Assembly (NCBI GenBank): GCA_022984795.1
Contig: JALIHJ010000061.1
Location: 1 to 64,000, forward strand
Source: Fabrea salina
Taxonomy: Eukaryota; Ciliophora; Heterotrichea; Heterotrichida; Fabreidae
Direction: 5' to 3'
DNA: 64,000 nucleotides
Made by a program: the position numbers and the translations under genes. Below, one piece after another: positions 17,629 to 27,413 of the stretch. Every line of letters begins with the position of its first letter. Position 1 is the stretch's first letter. The notes under the pieces are model-generated. The model saw only the letters and a list, made by a program, of their open reading frames with translations, made no database searches and was not told where the DNA came from.

Positions 17629-20022
17629 TTACTTAGCTTCGTACCAGTTGTCAGCTATCTTGGCGTCGGCTTCAAGACTGATCCGGAGAGGGTTGTCTAA
17701 GGGGTTTTCCATAATGTTTTTGACAATTTCCAAAGCTTGCTCACTACTTTCTTGAGGACCTTCAAGTATAACTTCGTCATGGATTTGCAACAGAAGTTTC
17801 CAGCCTAGTTCTTTGAGTTCTTCTGAGTAGTTTATTCTGACCATTGCTGAGTTAACTATGTCTGCAGCTCCTCCTTGGATAGGTGTGTTAATTGCTGCCC
17901 TTAACCCGTGCTTGCGCTTGGAAGGTTCTTTGCTGCGTACAAGGTCTGTGAGTCTTCTGTACCTTCCAAGTAAGGTCCGTGTGTAGCCCTTAGAAACAGC
18001 TAAGTCCTTCACTTGCTGCTGCCACTCTTCAACTTCTTTGCGTTCAGCATACCACCTTTTAAGGGCTTCTGCAGCTTCTTCTAAAGTGCAGTTCCAGTCT
18101 TTGGCAAATCCATGTGCAGTTTTTCCATAAGCCAACGAAAAGTTCATAGTTTTAGCGGTTTTGCGCTGTGCAGCGTAAGCATTTTTTAGAAGAGGTGCAG
18201 GTGGTTCGCCGTTTGCTGAGTCCCACTCTAAAAGAACTTTTTGTTCTTCAACTGCTTGTTTGATTTCAGGGTACATACTAATGGCAGTTCTTGAATGAAA
18301 GTCGCCTCCAGACTCAAATGCTTGAATCATACTTTTGCAGTTAGTCATGTGGGCAAGCACTCTAAGTTCTAGTTGTCCGTAATCAGCCACTATTAGTTTT
18401 TTTCCTTGTTCTGCTTTAAAAGCTTTTCTTATTCCATATTTGTCTTTGTCAAGGGCAGGTTGGTTTTGTGCGTTGGGCTTCTTAGCACTTAAACGTCCAG
18501 TTTCAGTGTTTAAGTTAAGTGAGTAATGTAGGCGGTGGTTTTGATCAACTTTGTTTTGAAGAGGAATTATAAAGTTGGCCAACAAAGTTTCTATAGACTT
18601 GTAGTTCAAAAGTGCTTTTAAGGCATGGCAGATTTCAATGCCTTTTTCTTCTTGGTTTTTGGAAGCAAAGTAGTCGTAAGCTTTTCCGTAGTTTTGGGTT
18701 TCTGGATTCCCTGCGAGTTCTTTTAAAGCTTTGCTGTCTACAGAAGGCAGTCCTGAAACTGTTCTTTGGTACACTGGAATTCCAAAGCCTTCAATTTCTA
18801 GCTTTATGGTTCTTCTAGCACCTTCCTCTTTAACTGGGTTCTCTATTTCAAAAACTTTAAGCTTAGGAAACTCTTTTTGGTTCCTAACGTAGTTAGGGTT
18901 GGAGTCTTCTTCATCGGAAGAACTTGAGTCTTTTTTTTCTCTAGTGAAAGGAGCGTAGAGTAGTTGCTGCATTTGTTGAGTAGAAGAAGGGTTGAAGCTT
19001 ACAAACTTAGGGTTCAGTTTAGTTACCCACTCCATAAATTCTTGCTTGAACTTGTTTTTGTCGTTGACTGCTTGTGCTTGTATTTTTTCTAGGTAAGCTA
19101 AGTCGAGTTTCATACCTCTTCGTTCCATGTCTGTAAGAGTCTCTCCTAAAGGCAACCAGTACTTCAGGTAAAACTCGTGCAAGTTAGTCATGTCTTCACT
19201 CTTTACTTCTAGTGAGCAAAGTTCAGTTGTTAGTGCTTCTCGCAAGTAAAAAGTTAACTCTGCGTCCAAAGCAGCGTACTCTACCCAGTTCTGCACAAAC
19301 TTAGTGTCAGTGTGAAGTTGCTCAACCTCTGGCATCATAGTGAGTTTGCTCAGGGCTCCACTTTTCAAAGTTTTCCTGTAGGAGAAAAGTTCTTCCATGG
19401 ACTTTTTAACCCTAGTTTTGGAGTACTTGGTGTAGTCCTTAAGGTTTTGCAGAACTTCAGAGTTGTTTTGGTAGAAAGTACTCAGTTCAGCTATAAGTTT
19501 TTTCTGTATTACAGAAATTTGTGAAGAGTAATTGCTAGTGCACTTAGACAAACTGTACTGGTTAGAGCCCCTTGAAGGATTGGCTAGTCTTGCCATGTGC
19601 ATAGTGTCTCCTCCGAAACCCTTTACGTCTATTCCATGATTATAAAGTACGTGTCTGTCAAATCCATAGTTATGCCAACACTTAAAAATTCCAGCTTCCT
19701 CAAAGTAAGGTTTGAACTCCTCCAGAACTCCACTTGCGTCTGCAAAGTTGTCAATGAACAACTTGGCTCCTGTGCCGAAATTTACCTCAGGACCTATAAA
19801 AGCAGAAGCGCAAATAACGTAACCCGTTCCAACTGGGGATTCCGTTTTGGCGTCCAAACCTATAGTTTCAGTATCCCAAGCATGGATTCGGTCTGTGTGT
19901 TTGTAAAGCTTTTCAAGAGCATACTTGGCCTGGTCTCTGGTTCTCACGATGGTTACGCCTGGCACCTTTAGTCCTTCGAAAGCCGCGTTCTTGGAAGCAA
20001 TCTTAGCTACCTTACCTAACAT
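17629..20022 (-). CDS. Organellar family A DNA polymerase (POP type)
   Basis: 797 residues. A basic N-terminus (MLGKVAKIASKNAAF) suits mitochondrial import. A 3'-5' exonuclease domain occupies about 30-280 (HAWDTETIGLD opens Exo I, WHNYGFDRHVL is Exo II). The polymerase domain from about 480 has motif A VADYGQLELRVLAH, motif B with TAKTMNFSLAYGKTAHGF, and motif C LLLQIHDEVILEGP. This matches plant and protist organellar polymerases, which replicate mitochondrial DNA in most eukaryotes lacking Pol gamma. A charged, Ser-rich insert (about 360-375) lies in the linker. Convergent with the STK32-like kinase, 4 nt apart. Confidence 0.92.
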   Translation of the reverse strand: MLGKVAKIASKNAAFEGLKVPGVTIVRTRDQAKYALEKLYKHTDRIHAWDTETIGLDAKTESPVGTGYVICASAFIGPEVNFGTGAKLFIDNFADASGVLEEFKPYFEEAGIFKCWHNYGFDRHVLYNHGIDVKGFGGDTMHMARLANPSRGSNQYSLSKCTSNYSSQISVIQKKLIAELSTFYQNNSEVLQNLKDYTKYSKTRVKKSMEELFSYRKTLKSGALSKLTMMPEVEQLHTDTKFVQNWVEYAALDAELTFYLREALTTELCSLEVKSEDMTNLHEFYLKYWLPLGETLTDMERRGMKLDLAYLEKIQAQAVNDKNKFKQEFMEWVTKLNPKFVSFNPSSTQQMQQLLYAPFTREKKDSSSSDEEDSNPNYVRNQKEFPKLKVFEIENPVKEEGARRTIKLEIEGFGIPVYQRTVSGLPSVDSKALKELAGNPETQNYGKAYDYFASKNQEEKGIEICHALKALLNYKSIETLLANFIIPLQNKVDQNHRLHYSLNLNTETGRLSAKKPNAQNQPALDKDKYGIRKAFKAEQGKKLIVADYGQLELRVLAHMTNCKSMIQAFESGGDFHSRTAISMYPEIKQAVEEQKVLLEWDSANGEPPAPLLKNAYAAQRKTAKTMNFSLAYGKTAHGFAKDWNCTLEEAAEALKRWYAERKEVEEWQQQVKDLAVSKGYTRTLLGRYRRLTDLVRSKEPSKRKHGLRAAINTPIQGGAADIVNSAMVRINYSEELKELGWKLLLQIHDEVILEGPQESSEQALEIVKNIMENPLDNPLRISLEADAKIADNWYEAK

Positions 20023-20117
20023 GTGTTATTATTAGATCATAAAGAATAGATGGCGAGTTGTTGAGAGTAGGCTAGAATAAGGAGACTTGCGTCTGAACTC
20101 CATTCTCTATCTAGAAA

Positions 20118-21338
20118 TTACATATCAGCAAGCGGGTGCTTGGTAGAAAGAGACCGCACTTTGGCAAACTTGCTCCAGCTCCACACGTTAATCACCGAGT
20201 CTTCGCCTACTGAGACAAACAATTCCCCGTCCCCTCGCTCCTTCAACTTAGTTACTGTGCCTTTGTGTGCTTCAAATTCTTTCACTTCTTCTCTAGTTTC
20301 AACATTCCACAAACTCAGATTCCCAGAAGGGGTTCCTACCACTAAAGTATGCAAATGCCAACTCAAACAACTGCATTCAGAAGAAAAACTCCACAAACTC
20401 TCCCCGCTAATCACCTTTACGCATCCTTTCTGCACTGCTGCAATCAAGCTTCCAGAAACTGCCAAGTTGTCTACGGGCTCCTGCAAAATTACCTTAACTT
20501 CGCCCTGGTTCAAGTCCCAAGTTGCCACTCCTTGTTGTCCGGCAATGACTAACTCCCATTCTCCCCTCCAGCCCCAGTTACTAAGTTCTGTTCCTACGTA
20601 ACTCCTCACACACTCCCCCCAGGAGTCCCAAACTGAGGCTAGACACCTAGAAAGGGTTAAAAAAAGGGTTCCCGAAGGATTCCACTCCACTGCAAATATG
20701 GGCGAAGGGTGATTCAGAGCACTTTGCAGTTGGCCTTCTCGGGACCAAAGACGCGCCAAACCATCCTCTGCTACAGAAACTAAAGCTCCAAACTCATTTG
20801 GAGCCAAAGCAGTTATGCTGAAGGTAGAGTAGTCAGGAGAGATATGTGGAAGTATAGTTAACAAATGGACTTCTGAAGGCAAAGGGCCGAGTTCCCAAAC
20901 CCTTACTGTTCCATCTTGTGCTCTGTATTAAAATTACCCAGAGAACAACTTGCCAGCACCTACAGCCACCACAGTGACAGGTGCAGTGTGCCCACTAAGA
21001 ACCACAAAATCTTGAGGGGCATTCACAGCACCGTTGGAGAGGTCAGGCACTTGAGCAGGAGCCCTTGTGTAAGCGCAGTCGTGAGCACCAAGTAAGGAAA
21101 AAGCACCTTGGCATTTAGGGAGTCCCTTCTTCAAAGCTTGGTGTTCATTTACATGGAGTTCTAGCTCTTGCATTTCCATAGCTTTCTCTAGATGCTTCAC
21201 AAGTGCCCCTGGTTGTACATCTGCAGGTTCCAGTTTGGTTTCGTTAAGGAGCGAGAATGCTGTGTGTCGTAGTCCTCTTTCCTCAAGGTAGTAATAAATT
21301 AGCTGGTTTATTTCATCTGAGGTAATGTGGATTGTCAT
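20118..21338 (-). CDS. LisH-WD40 protein, TBL1-like (one 15-nt intron)
   Basis: Exons 21338-20938 and 20922-20118 (minus strand), 401 residues. A LisH motif opens the protein (EINQLIYYYLEERGLRHTAF), a helical linker follows, then WD40 blades. The splice completes the first blade, KLFSG|AQDGTVRVWE. Later blades are clear (LVSVAEDGLARLWS; LSLWNVETREEVKEFEAHKG; FVSVGEDSVINVWSW). TBL1/TBL1XR1 are subunits of NCoR/SMRT-HDAC3 corepressors; the animal protein is about 515 residues, so this is a short relative. Chromatin repression is an inference from layout only. Confidence 0.85.
20923..20937 (-). other. 15-nt intron in the TBL1-like gene
   Basis: Sense strand GTAATTTTAATACAG, phase 2 (GG|A, Gly). 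It contains the in-frame TAA that otherwise ends the LisH part; removal fuses LisH and WD40 halves in frame within a WD blade. Confidence 0.93.
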
Positions 21339-21439
21339 TCTTTATAATCTTTATTATACACTTTCTGACTACTCCACTTTAGGTTTGTTCTTGTAGTTAT
21401 GTTCCTTTTTATTAATAAATGCAGAATACTTAATACAGC

Positions 21440-22123
21440 TTAGCTTCTTAATTCATTGATCTCTGCTTCAAGTATAACATTTTCATACCTAGTTTCTTCT
21501 ACCTTTTTAGTCAGGTCTTGCACTGACTTTAATAAACTTAAATAAGACTCTTCTAGCTGCTTGCGTCCAGGCAAGTTTTCTTTGTTGAAGTAGATGAACT
21601 CTCTTCTTTGTTGCAAAGAAGACCTTAGTTCAGAAATGCTTCTTTGGTAGTCGCCAGTGCTTTTGTTGAATCTTGAAGGAGTGAAGCTCTTCATGCAGGG
21701 TGTTTTTCTTGAAGTAGGTGGAGTGTTGTACCGCCTTTCTGTAATAAGTCTCATGTAGCCTACTTGTTCTTCTTGTGAAAGCCAAGTTACTTCTCCCCGA
21801 CTAACGTTATTCAAGTCCAGTTTGCAGTCTTTGGTTTCCTGAAGAACCTGGACAGGCTTTACAGGCCGCTTAACTGGAGAGGGTTTGTCTGCAAAGTGGG
21901 ATTTGAAGCTTTGAGGAGTGCAAGTAGGTTTGGTCTTTTTGGGTGACTTTAGAGATGACTGTTTAGTTTCAAACAAAGCAATTCTTCTTTCTAGGTTTTT
22001 AACAGAGTTTTGTTGAGTTTGAATATCCTTCATAAAGTCGGAGAGTTCACAAGAGCCCACTCTTGATCCTCGCTTTGGAGTAGGTTGTCTCGAAAGCGAT
22101 ACTGATCTCACAGGTACACTCAT
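21440..22123 (-). CDS. Coiled-coil protein with S/T-P rich linker
   Basis: 227 residues, no family recognised. A short coil near 35-55 (VKNLERRIALFETK), a Lys/Pro/Ser linker with SPKK and SPVKRP clusters (CDK-type sites or DNA/microtubule-binding), and a C-terminal coil from about 150 (RSISELRSSLQQRREFIY...KKVEETRYENVILEAEINEL). Such arrangements occur in cytoskeletal and basal-body proteins, but nothing here proves that. The start has an AT-rich leader. Gaps on both sides are 68-101 nt. Confidence 0.65.
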   Translation of the reverse strand: MSVPVRSVSLSRQPTPKRGSRVGSCELSDFMKDIQTQQNSVKNLERRIALFETKQSSLKSPKKTKPTCTPQSFKSHFADKPSPVKRPVKPVQVLQETKDCKLDLNNVSRGEVTWLSQEEQVGYMRLITERRYNTPPTSRKTPCMKSFTPSRFNKSTGDYQRSISELRSSLQQRREFIYFNKENLPGRKQLEESYLSLLKSVQDLTKKVEETRYENVILEAEINELRS

Positions 22124-22191
22124 TTAAATTTTATTAACAGTCACATAATTCTTGCAGTAACTTTAAAATGGGGATTTGTTGTTAATTCATT

Positions 22192-23961
22192 ATGCAAACC
22201 ATGGAATGCGATCTCAAAAAATTCCTGAGAAAAGCAATCAAGCAAGACGACTACAGAAAACTCGAAACTATGCTGCACGAAGTTGATCAGCAACTCCAAT
22301 TGGAATTAGTAAGTTATAATTAGATTGGCAATTCACAAGTGACTCCTTTGGTTTTAGCTAGTCATTTGGGATCCTCCAATTGTTTGCAGCTGCTTGTTTC
22401 AAACCTTGACCTTTCAAAAGCCCCAACTCAAGACTCTTACGGGCGAAATGCTGTTTTAAGTGCTGTGCACAGTAGGTCTTTAGAGACTTTTCGTTTGGTG
22501 GGCCACAAAATTGGCTTTGAAGGGTATGACAATGATGGAAATAGTTGCCTTAACTTAGCTGCAGCAGAAGGAAGTTTAGAAATAGTGCAGTTCTGCATTG
22601 AAGAGTTACAACACACAATTCACAAAAACCTTCACGGGCAAACAGCTTTGCACTTAGCAAGTACACCTGAAGTAATTGAGTACTTGGTTTTGCAGGGAGC
22701 TGGAATAGACGACCAGGACAACTATGGGTGGACTCCTTTACATCAGGCCGTGTATAACGGGTCCCCAGAATGCGTCAGATTGTTTTTGCAGATGGGAGCC
22801 AAACTAGATGTACTTGACAGCAATTTCAACACCTGTTTTGATTATGCTGTGAAGTCAAAAGACCAAAGTATTCTGGAAATGCTTAGGGACGAACTAAGGC
22901 ACAAAGTAAGAAGTCAGATCTTCGACCAAAATGCTCCGGAGGATTCCTTAGCTTTTATTGAGTCTAGCGATATCATTAAAGAAGTTAACTCTGAAAGTGA
23001 CGGAGAAAAAATCCAGTTGAAAAATAGTTCTGAAACTGTGAAACACTCCCCAAGTCCTAGCCTAAGAAAAGCACTTTCTAGTGTTTTCTTTAAGTATCCT
23101 TCAATGGAAGTAGAAAACTTAACTGACTTTGGAGTCGAAATAATAAAACTTGAAGAACTCTACTTAAGAGAACAACTTGGCAGAGGAGGTTACGGACACG
23201 TTTACAGGGGATATTACAGGTCAGGCGAAGTTGCTGTAAAGATCCTTACTGAAAACAGAGTTAGCGAAAGAGTAGTTAGGGAGTTCATTAAAGAAATTCA
23301 GTGCCTCGTGAAGATTAGACACCACAGGTTTCTGCTTTTGATTGGTGTGTGCATTGAAGGACCTCTGTGCATAGTAACTGAACTAGCCAAAGGAGGCAAC
23401 CTTGCAGACTCCATTAATTCAGGTTTGCTCACAGAAGAAGACAAGCTCAGAATAGCTTCCCAAATTGCTGAAGGAATGGCTTTTATTCACAGCAAGAACC
23501 CTCCAATAGTTCACAGGGACTTAAAGCCCCAAAACATACTTCTGGACTCCTTTTTGCAGGTGAAAATAGGAGACTTGGGACTCTCAAGAACTATCCAGCA
23601 GTGCGCTCAGTCATTCAAACTAGAGTCTACCCAAGTTTGTGCAGGCACAGTGAGGTACATGGCTCCAGAACTCTACGAAGAAGAGCCCATCTGCACTATA
23701 GAGTCAGATATTTGGGCATTTGGCTGTGTTCTTTTCCAGTTGTTTACAGGGCTCGAACCTTGGAGTGGTCTTGAGTTGACGGCAGTGCAAAGAAGACTAG
23801 TTCTGAGGTACCCCTTTGAAATGCCACAGTCCTTTTTCCAACCTGTAAAGGAGTTGATCCAGAGTTGTTGTAACCTTGACAGAAAGCAAAGACCTTCTTT
23901 CAAGGCTATTCGCAAAGCACTTCAAGAAGCCATGGGCATCCAGTCCTCGCAACCTTTTTAG
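22192..23961 (+). CDS. Ankyrin-repeat TKL protein kinase (one 15-nt intron)
   Basis: Exons 22192-22308 and 22324-23961, 584 residues. The N-terminal half holds five or more ankyrin repeats (TPLVLASHLGSSNCLQLLV; GQTALHLASTPEVIEYLV; GWTPLHQAVYNGSPECVRLF). The kinase starts near 320: LGRGGYGHVYRG, VAVKIL, HRDLKPQNILLD, DLGLSR (DLG replaces DFG), GTVRYMAPELYEE. Tyrosine-kinase-like or Raf-type MAPKKKs have this layout and a Ser/Thr activity. The intron falls at LQLEL|IGNSQ, and without it 44 codons of the first ankyrin helix are lost. Confidence 0.9.
22309..22323 (+). other. 15-nt intron in the ankyrin kinase
   Basis: GTAAGTTATAATTAG, phase 0, with an in-frame TAA/TAG. It is the classic heterotrich-like form, with A at position 10. 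Confidence 0.93.
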
Positions 23962-23964
23962 TAT

Positions 23965-24366
23965 TTAATGGTTATTTACAATCATGTAAACTTCTGAGTC
24001 TTGGTAGTTCCTTTCAGTTAAACACCCACTGTAAGAGTAAAATGGGTTCCTTTTAAAATCTTCTAAAGATTTTGAAAAGCTAACACGGCCTAACCTTAAG
24101 TCAAACTCAAAACTCTTTTTCCTGGAAACTATTATGTTTCGGCTGTCTATGTTCAAACTGTAGAAGCACTGGCTGTCTTTGTTGTAAGTACTGTGAATGT
24201 CTCCATCAAGGTATATTCTGATTTTTCCAGAAACTCTACTGATGTACAACTCAACACAGTGGAGTTTCTGGCCTATTCTAAACTTCCAAGCAATCTTTTT
24301 TTTGGACCTTTTAACTCTTTTGCCTACATTCAAAGTTTCAAAGCTTAAAGGCAAGAAGTCTGACAT
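23965..24366 (-). CDS. Hypothetical protein, beta-rich
   Basis: 133 residues. The sequence alternates hydrophobic and charged residues (KIAWKFRIGQKLHCVELYIS, KIRIYLDGDIH, FEFDLRLGRVSF), suggesting a small beta-sandwich. The run of WxFxIG...VxLYxxRxSGKxxxYLDG is faintly like the FAIM fold, but too weak to name. No signal peptide or metal site. It follows the upstream gene by 9 nt with no intron motif between them, and ends 3 nt from the convergent kinase stop. Confidence 0.6.
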   Translation of the reverse strand: MSDFLPLSFETLNVGKRVKRSKKKIAWKFRIGQKLHCVELYISRVSGKIRIYLDGDIHSTYNKDSQCFYSLNIDSRNIIVSRKKSFEFDLRLGRVSFSKSLEDFKRNPFYSYSGCLTERNYQDSEVYMIVNNH

Positions 24367-24375
24367 TTTAAATTC

Positions 24376-25206
24376 TTAATAGTTCTTAGTTTCTTGGCGC
24401 GAGTGCTCAGTCCTGATGATTATAGGTTGCGAGTACTTAGCTATTCCTTTAGCCAGCATTGCAGGCTCGGCCTTGTTAACGTCTTCTACAGTTTGCTTGA
24501 GTGAATCTTTCATCTTTTCGGAGTCCCCGATTCCAGACCTCACCCAGTAGTTCAACACAATGTCTACTCCGTCCCTGAACACAGGCATACTTGACTTGGG
24601 CCAAGACTCCTCTACTGTTTTAACAACGTCTTTAACTTCGTTTCTGAAACTTTCACTCACGTAGCCAATTGAAGGGTTGGTGGTTTTAAGCCTCCTTAAA
24701 CAAATGTCTTTGAGGAAAGGCAGTCTCAAGAACTCGTCGTAGTCCATATCAAAAGTTTCTCCGTAGTACTCGAACAGCACCCTTGCTCCTTCTTTGTTTC
24801 TAACTATAAGACCTACTGAGTCCCACTCACTTAGTCTGTACCTTCTTTGGTAGCCTAGTTCTTTTAAAGCCTTTTTGTAAAACTGGTGTGTGTAGCATCT
24901 GCGCATTTGCGAAGGAGAAAAGCTTTTGTGGCAAACGTGCTGCAAAAACAACAAGTCTCCTGAGTCAACCATCTCTTCTATCTAACTAACTTTTACTGCG
25001 CTGTCGGTTTTGAATCCGTAGTTTAGTCCGTAAGACTTGTTTCCAGGTCTAGAAACATCTCGCATATCCTCAGCGGCAGCTTCAAATTCTTGCTTGTTTA
25101 AGTAGCACAAGTAGTTAGTTGTCCCTAGGTACCCCAAAGCTCCTAGCCCCAGAACTGCTAAGCCCCTTGCAGCTGTTTTTGCTAGTCTCTTTACTTTTCT
25201 TTCCAT
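24376..25206 (-). CDS. Hypothetical membrane-anchored protein (one 15-nt intron)
   Basis: Exons 25206-24997 and 24981-24376 (minus strand), 271 residues. The N-terminus MERKVKRLAKTAARGLAVLG plus GALGYLGTTNYLCYL looks like a mitochondrial presequence or anchor. After the splice comes SAIEEMVDSGDLLFLQHVC, then a soluble Cys/Arg-containing part with no family I know. Read without the intron, this is an 75-residue frame and a 198-residue frame 9 nt apart in the same frame; the exact consensus intron between them argues for one gene. The divergent IDH start is 5 nt away. Confidence 0.75.
24982..24996 (-). other. 15-nt intron in the hypothetical anchored protein
   Basis: Sense strand GTAAAAGTTAGTTAG, phase 0, containing the only stop that separates the two halves. 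It fits GTAA-N5-A-N2-YAG. No homologue is available to confirm the join, so it is less certain than the others. Confidence 0.8.
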
Positions 25207-25211
25207 TATAA
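25207..25211. promoter_or_regulatory. 5-nt divergent spacer TATAA
   Basis: The only bases between two divergent start codons (CAT ending at 25206, ATG at 25212) are TATAA. Read on the plus strand this gives TATAAATG, the same motif found immediately before several other starts in the window (16560, 26241, 58073 and, on the minus strand, 13203). Whether it works as a TATA box, an initiator or a translation context is not known. Confidence 0.5.
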
Positions 25212-26228
25212 ATGCAAAGGACCTTGCATAGGAAAATAGCATCGGCTAAAGTGTCATTGTTCGAAGGAAACGGAGTAGGGCCAGAAGTTGTAGACAGCAT
25301 GGTAAAGGTGTTTGATGCAGCCCAAGTCCCCATTACCTGGGAACCCTCAGAAATCACCTGCATGGATGCTAAGCATCCTTCTACAGCTATTGACTCCCAT
25401 GGTCTGTTTTCTCTTAAAAACAACAAAGTAGGCATCAAGGGTCCTGTGTACAACCCTCCTGCTTTAGGAGAAACCCTAGCTTTAGTCCAAATTAGGAAGA
25501 ACTTAGGGCTTTATGCTAAGCTGCAAGTCTGCAAGTCGATCTCTGGAATTTCAAACAGGTTCCCTAAGACGGATGTTTTGTGCTTTACTGACAACTTTGA
25601 AGGGTGCTATTCGCCAACCCAAATAGAAACAATGCCCTCAGTTTTAGAAGTGTCTAAACCCACTTCTTTTGCCCAAACCAAGCAAATTGCCCAATTTGCT
25701 TTTGAGTATGCTAAAAAACAATCCCGGAAAACCATAACTGCTCTGCACAAAGTACATGACCAAAACAGTTTATTCTTTAAAGGCTGCAGAGAAGTAGCCG
25801 AGCACTTTCCAGATTTGGAATACCACGAAAGCAACCTCCACACTGCTTCAGGCAGGGTTCTTAAAGAGCCCCAGAACTTCGACTGCGTGATTTCAAACAA
25901 CCTCCACGGAAACTTGTTTGGAAGCATCTGTGCTGGAATGGTAGGAGGAGTCCAGCTTTGCCCAGTTGCAAACTACGGAAAAGAAGTAGCTTTGTTCGAA
26001 ACCAGTCATGGGTGCGCCTCCAACATTGCTCACAAGAACCTTGTAAACCCCACAGGAATGATCCTAAGTGGAGTTTTGATGTTGGAATACCTAAACCTTT
26101 ACGAGCACTCCCAAAAGGTCCAAAAGGCACTTTTTTCAACCTTGGAAAGAGGACAGATGCTGACTCATGACTTAGGAGGCAACTCTACACTTTCGCAGTT
26201 TACCAAAGCTATAATTCTATCTTTATAG
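25212..26228 (+). CDS. NAD-isocitrate dehydrogenase family subunit, probably regulatory
   Basis: 338 residues, isocitrate/isopropylmalate dehydrogenase fold: LFEGNGVGPEVV at the start, TDNFEGCYSP for the substrate loop (RENTEGEYSG in catalytic subunits), TALHKVHDQNSLFF, NNLHGNLFGSICAGMVGG, then ETSHGCASNIAHKNLVNPTGMILSG. The metal-binding Asp residues of the catalytic NLYGDIxSD motif are Asn and Ser here, as in animal IDH3 beta/gamma. So it is likely an allosteric partner for a catalytic subunit elsewhere, acting in the mitochondrial TCA cycle. The N-terminus (MQRTLHRKIASAK) suits import. Confidence 0.82.
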   Translation: MQRTLHRKIASAKVSLFEGNGVGPEVVDSMVKVFDAAQVPITWEPSEITCMDAKHPSTAIDSHGLFSLKNNKVGIKGPVYNPPALGETLALVQIRKNLGLYAKLQVCKSISGISNRFPKTDVLCFTDNFEGCYSPTQIETMPSVLEVSKPTSFAQTKQIAQFAFEYAKKQSRKTITALHKVHDQNSLFFKGCREVAEHFPDLEYHESNLHTASGRVLKEPQNFDCVISNNLHGNLFGSICAGMVGGVQLCPVANYGKEVALFETSHGCASNIAHKNLVNPTGMILSGVLMLEYLNLYEHSQKVQKALFSTLERGQMLTHDLGGNSTLSQFTKAIILSL

Positions 26229-26240
26229 CTCTTAATATAA

Positions 26241-26891
26241 ATGGAATCAGTCTACTGGGAAGCTCAAGAATCGGATGAACTCTGTGCAGTGCACGCATTG
26301 AACACTGCGCTCCAAGGCCCTTACTACGACCCTATTTCCTTAGCAAGCATTGCTCAAGAAATAGACCGAGAAGAACAGAACTTATACGGAACTTCTTTTT
26401 CCAGTGAAAATGTAGGCGCCACGGGATTCTACTCTGTACAGGTAATTTCTAAAGCTTTGCAGAACCAGTCTATTGAGATGTCTTACTACTCTTTAAGCAA
26501 CTCTGATCCTACGCAAGAAGAGTGTTTTATTTGCAATCACCAAGACCACTGGCTTACTCTTAGGAAGGTCCAAGGCAGTTGGTTCAACTTGAACTCCTTA
26601 AACGACCCACTTGGACCTAAGCCTATTTCTGAGTTTTACTTAGCAGCTTTTTTAGAAAACTTGCAGATGGAAAGCTACACTATTTTCGTTTTAAAAGGAA
26701 ACTTGCCTGCTTTTTCAAGTGTGTTGTTCCCTAACCTAGCACCTCATCAAATGGTGTTTTCTAAAGAGACTTTAAGTAGGACTCAAGAAGACGACTTTGA
26801 AAAGGCTGTTCAAATGAGTATTAAAGAAACCCAAGAAGAAGAAGACGAAGACCTTAAAAGAGCCATTGAGCTTAGTTTACAGCAGCCTTAG
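26241..26891 (+). CDS. ATXN3: Ataxin-3-type Josephin deubiquitinase
   Basis: 216 residues. The Josephin domain (1-165) keeps the catalytic triad with the same His-to-Asn spacing as human: Cys15 (ELCAVHALN), His103 (DHWLTLRK), Asn118 (WFNLNS). Two ubiquitin-interacting motifs follow, DDFEKAVQMSIKE (about 185-197) and DEDLKRAIELSLQQ at the C-terminus. There is no polyglutamine tract. The role is trimming ubiquitin chains in proteasome/p97 quality control. It lies 12 nt after the IDH gene with an ATATAAATG start. Confidence 0.95.
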   Translation: MESVYWEAQESDELCAVHALNTALQGPYYDPISLASIAQEIDREEQNLYGTSFSSENVGATGFYSVQVISKALQNQSIEMSYYSLSNSDPTQEECFICNHQDHWLTLRKVQGSWFNLNSLNDPLGPKPISEFYLAAFLENLQMESYTIFVLKGNLPAFSSVLFPNLAPHQMVFSKETLSRTQEDDFEKAVQMSIKETQEEEDEDLKRAIELSLQQP

Positions 26892-26903
26892 TTTGTAATA
26901 AAA

Positions 26904-27413
26904 ATGTTCACAGAAGTCAAAAGAAACCGAGAAGGGCACTTTTGCAGGGAGTCTGCAGAACCAAGAATAGCACTAGGAGTGGTTCTTAGCGGTAATAGCT
27001 AGGTAGTTTGGTCATCAGGTAACTTTTCTTTAATGACTGCTTTTATAAACAACTTCAACAAACAAGAAACCTTTTGGCATGTAAGTAAGTACTCACTCGG
27101 AGCGCTTAGTTTAAGTATTCCGTATTTTACTCTGAACGAGTTACTAACTAGTTTCCTGCACAAGCAAAACATTACCAACATTTACCTTACACATTCAATA
27201 GCTGGAGTAGTTTGTATGCCTTTTTTTGCGTGCTTTCAGCGCTTTGGAAGAGGGTTTAGTTTCTTTGAAAGCAGACAACTTGCTTACCGCTATGTAGGCA
27301 CTATGGTTTGTTGGAGCTTAGTCATTGAAACCTTAATTGCTGCCTACCGCTTTGCTCAGCTCGGAAGACTAAATACAGACCACTTAAAACAACAATTAAA
27401 AGTTAGACCTTAA
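26904..27413 (+). CDS. Hypothetical multi-span membrane protein (one 15-nt intron)
   Basis: Exons 26904-26991 and 27007-27413, 164 residues. Exon 1 encodes a polar N-terminus (MFTEVKRNREGHF...), and exon 2 three hydrophobic stretches (YSLGALSLSIPYFTLNEL; HSIAGVVCMPFFACF; VGTMVCWSLVIETLIAAY). No family is recognised. The frame through exon 1 stops after 31 codons unless GTAATAGCTAGGTAG is removed, and then joins exon 2 in frame upstream of its first Met. Its stop TAA shares bases with the convergent stop of the EXD1-like gene (TTAA). Confidence 0.72.
26992..27006 (+). other. 15-nt intron in the hypothetical membrane gene
   Basis: GTAATAGCTAGGTAG, phase 1, carrying in-frame stops. It fits the window consensus (A at 10, TAG end). 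The alternative is that translation starts at 27033 and the upstream ATG is not used. Confidence 0.82.
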
